DNA of 14,246 bases from Euryarchaeota archaeon UBA602 (GTDB lineage: Archaea > Thermoplasmatota > Poseidoniia > Poseidoniales > Thalassarchaeaceae): the NCBI GenBank assembly GCA_002498455.1, contig DAHO01000067.1:1-14246 (forward strand), given 5' to 3'. Of the stretch, positions 11,876 through 14,246 are shown in pieces. Under the pieces are notes generated by a model. The model ran no database searches. It was given only the letters and a program-made list of their open reading frames with translations, and was not told the origin of the DNA. How positions within the stretch are numbered: position 1 is the stretch's first letter; each line of letters opens with the position of its first letter. Both the position numbers and the translations under genes were made by a program.

Positions 11876-14246
11876 ATGATGGGTCATGGAAGAACGAACC
11901 ATCTTCTTGTTGCCACCACCAACGTCCTTCGGGGTCAATGTAAGCCATGTGACCGGTGGACTGGTCATACACTCCTCCGCCGGCAAGGTGACTGTAGTCC
12001 GGTACATGGAACGAATCAGATTGAATTGTCGTCTCTTCGGGCGGTTCCGATGTCGCAGATTCCTCCGGATTTTCTTCAGCCTCTTCCTCTTCTTGGGTTT
12101 GAGCACGCAACCGAATCGCAAGCATGACGGTAAATATCGATAGGACGACGATAGCAAGAGCAACAGTCAACGCCAGCAATGCACTAACTGCGCCTCCTCC
12201 TCCAGCCGCAGAATTTTCCTTGTCTGATACCAATTCATCATCGGATGCATCCAATGGAGGGGTTTCGATTTTGAGCAATGATATCGCATTCAGATTTGCA
12301 CCGTCAGTCACCCGCACGTACAGTTCTGTATTGTTCCAATCTGCCCATAGAATCAAACCATCTTCACGGAATGTATTCCAAGTTAGATTATCGTTCGACC
12401 ATTCAATGATTGAGGGGCCGCTGCCCATTCCATCATCAACCATGATTTCCACAAGCAATTTCGATACTGGAGTACGTGAGGCATTGAGTTGCTCTACGGA
12501 AAGTAGGGGCGCATTACGATCAACTCGAATCCATGTCGCATTGGCTAGACCAATATTTCCAGCTTGGTCAACGGCTCGAACCTCAAATGAATATCGGCCA
12601 TCCATGAGCATTGTGAGGTTCAATAATGATTCATTTTCTGACACAGGAGCCCACAAGCCTCCAGCCCATCGAACTTCATAATGAGACAAACCAGACAATT
12701 CATCCACAACAGGGGGCCAATGAACCATCAGTTGATCGACGTGATTCCACTCATCTACCGGAGTGATTTGAGGCGAAGGAGGAGGGGTTAAATCCGTCTC
12801 AATACTGGCATTTGCAGTCACAAATCTCAGTTGATAGGGGCCACCTGGCGTAGCCGGATCCCAAGTGACTCGGATGTGATACAATAGTCCAATGCCATCG
12901 ATATCGGCGTTGAGTGCTGAAACGGTAACCCAGCGAACCTCATCGTCTACAAGTCCCTGACCGAGGGCAGAGGTACCATTGAGCACAGCCACTTCCAAAT
13001 GTGCACCTTCTGCACTCAAACCAATCGATGTTTGGTTTCCTGAATCGATGACGATCGCATACCAATCGACAACATCTAAGCCCATGAGACAACCGTCCAA
13101 GGTGAGGTTAGCATTTGCACCTAAATGATGTGCAGATGAGCGAGTGGAGGCGGCATCCGATTCAAATTCACCATCTGTTTGTGGATTTTCACAACCGGAC
13201 AATGTGTCGCCCGCAGGTGGAGGACTGCTGGAATCGATTGTAAACGTCGCATTGGAGAGTCTGATATTGTTCGATTCATCGTCCTCATAATGCTCCTCGG
13301 CAGAATCGATTACAAGAACGACCCACCATACTCCGTTGACGTCTCCAACCAAATTAACCACTTGTGAATCAATGATGGTTGAACCACTCATCAATGATGG
13401 GACACGAGATTGTGAAAGTCGAATATCACCACTTCCCAAGGAGCGGTCTTCAGAAAGCCAAATCTCTACGTCAAACCCGAGTGCTTCTTGACCCAGATTT
13501 TCAGCACCCCAATGAATCGAGACCGTTTGACCTGGTTCGGCCGAAACGGGTGATTCAACCCATGCGGCGAGAAGATCGCGTGCGGGTGCTGAAATTGTGA
13601 AAGATGGACTGGCGGCGACATTGTTCGATTCATCCTCTTCGGCGACCTCAGATGAGGTATCAACGATGACAACCCAGTGGAATGTACCAATATGTTGCCC
13701 CGGAATCACAACTTCTCGAACAATTTCAGTTGAGGAACCGTGACTCAATGGGTTGACCCGGAAACTGTCAACTTGAGTATCATCTGTCCCAGCTTGGGCG
13801 TCCAGAGACAAGACGAGTCGAACATCGAACGAAGCGGTGTCGGAACCCCCAGTGTTGCTGAGATTGATGTACACCGACGTGGATTGGCCACTGACTGCAT
13901 TGATGGAATGGCCAATTGAATCGATGACAATATCTGCCTGTTCTACACAGAACTGACCACTGGATGGCATGGCATTGTTACTCTCGTCCATCTCAACAAT
14001 CGAGTCATTAGGATCGACTATGATTCCCCAAAACCAGCAACCGTCTCCTAAATTGGAGGGGATACCCAGATTCACCGTCCCTGTCCATGCGCCACCCTGT
14101 ACAATCGTTCCAGTCGCATCCGAGCCAACCAATACATCGTTGCCTGTTCCACTGATTGAAGTATCACTTGAAAGGTAAATACTGTAATCTACGCTGTTGA
14201 CATCTTCCATCCCAGTATTTGAGATTTGTACGGAAACTTGGGCCGT
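11838..14246 (-). CDS. large CARDB-repeat surface protein with C-terminal membrane anchor, N-terminus outside the window
   Basis: The frame is open to the right edge, and the residues before the first in-window ATG (14210) read as a CARDB strand (AQVSVQISNTG), so the gene continues beyond the window. At least 802 residues are visible. Numbering from ATG 14210: three CARDB-like domains each end in a (E/D)ESNN motif (75-79, 192-197, 310-315), a period of about 117 residues. A PPC-like beta domain with two Cys (340 and 374) follows at about 340-465. Then come a fibronectin-III-like domain (about 478-566; HYEVRWAGG, YSFEVRAVDQAGN) and a further beta domain to about 650. One membrane helix (about 675-699) precedes a very acidic stretch and a Trp/Gly-rich motif at 744-779. 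The bulk lies outside the cell, probably in adhesion, polymer or ligand binding; no enzyme active site is visible. A secretion signal would be in the missing part. Confidence 0.85.
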   Translation of the reverse strand, partial: TAQVSVQISNTGMEDVNSVDYSIYLSSDTSISGTGNDVLVGSDATGTIVQGGAWTGTVNLGIPSNLGDGCWFWGIIVDPNDSIVEMDESNNAMPSSGQFCVEQADIVIDSIGHSINAVSGQSTSVYINLSNTGGSDTASFDVRLVLSLDAQAGTDDTQVDSFRVNPLSHGSSTEIVREVVIPGQHIGTFHWVVIVDTSSEVAEEDESNNVAASPSFTISAPARDLLAAWVESPVSAEPGQTVSIHWGAENLGQEALGFDVEIWLSEDRSLGSGDIRLSQSRVPSLMSGSTIIDSQVVNLVGDVNGVWWVVLVIDSAEEHYEDDESNNIRLSNATFTIDSSSPPPAGDTLSGCENPQTDGEFESDAASTRSSAHHLGANANLTLDGCLMGLDVVDWYAIVIDSGNQTSIGLSAEGAHLEVAVLNGTSALGQGLVDDEVRWVTVSALNADIDGIGLLYHIRVTWDPATPGGPYQLRFVTANASIETDLTPPPSPQITPVDEWNHVDQLMVHWPPVVDELSGLSHYEVRWAGGLWAPVSENESLLNLTMLMDGRYSFEVRAVDQAGNIGLANATWIRVDRNAPLLSVEQLNASRTPVSKLLVEIMVDDGMGSGPSIIEWSNDNLTWNTFREDGLILWADWNNTELYVRVTDGANLNAISLLKIETPPLDASDDELVSDKENSAAGGGGAVSALLALTVALAIVVLSIFTVMLAIRLRAQTQEEEEAEENPEESATSEPPEETTIQSDSFHVPDYSHLAGGGVYDQSTGHMAYIDPEGRWWWQQEDGSFFHDPSFNANDATQDDLL
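11874..11981 (-). other. Trp/Tyr/Gly-rich motif in the predicted cytosolic tail of the surface protein
   Basis: The segment has the pattern GGGVYD, STGHMAYIDPEG, RWWWQQEDG, SFFHDP. It contains three consecutive Trp and repeated D/G turns, resembling a short aromatic beta module such as those of WW or OCRE type in general appearance only. It follows the membrane helix and an acidic linker, so it should be inside the cell. Confidence 0.6.

Noticed and set aside
12124..12681. Open frame of 185 codons on the plus strand
   Set aside because: It is antisense to the fibronectin-like and membrane-anchor part of the surface protein and has a Ser/Thr-rich, unstructured composition typical of a shadow frame.

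Overview
The window looks like a piece of an archaeal chromosome, most likely from a marine Group II euryarchaeon (Candidatus Poseidoniales) or a close relative; that name is an inference. It rests on an archaeal-type RNA polymerase subunit K gene, start codons preceded by matches to the archaeal anti-16S sequence GGAGGTGAT, heme A synthesis genes of an aerobe, and two very large secreted proteins rich in aspartate and asparagine that carry MopE, thrombospondin-3 and CARDB modules and a C-terminal membrane anchor. Genes are tightly packed; no stretch over 300 bases lacks a gene. I see no tRNA, rRNA, CRISPR array, transposase, integrase or phage gene.

Left part, plus strand (1-2735): a small four-helix membrane protein of unknown function, tryptophan 2,3-dioxygenase, and a bacterial-type thiolase, closely spaced and probably co-transcribed. 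Together they suggest aerobic breakdown of amino acids and acyl-CoAs.

Middle part, minus strand (2737-11275), read from high to low coordinates: a zinc amidohydrolase of the succinylglutamate desuccinylase/aspartoacylase family, heme A synthase (ctaA), RNA polymerase subunit K (rpoK), protoheme IX farnesyltransferase (ctaB), a homocitrate/isopropylmalate synthase-like DRE-TIM enzyme, and a 1109-residue furin/kexin-like secreted subtilase. Spacing is 15 to 83 nt throughout, consistent with one long operon or a few overlapping units. CtaB converts heme B to heme O and CtaA converts heme O to heme A for an aa3-type terminal oxidase. The core transcription gene rpoK sits between them, which is unusual. 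Every junction from ctaA to the protease carries a short perfect stem-loop.

Right part: a divergent hotdog-fold thioesterase (plus strand, 11408-11875) whose 3' end overlaps, tail to tail, the end of a large CARDB-repeat surface protein (minus strand) that runs off the right edge. That protein ends in a cytoplasmic tail with a striking Trp/Tyr/Gly-rich motif.

I found no clear defence or mobile system. The strongest candidates for something new are the series of intergenic stem-loops, the ctaA-rpoK-ctaB arrangement with an enlarged RpoK, the Trp-rich intracellular tail, and the exactly periodic calcium-binding cassettes of the protease.
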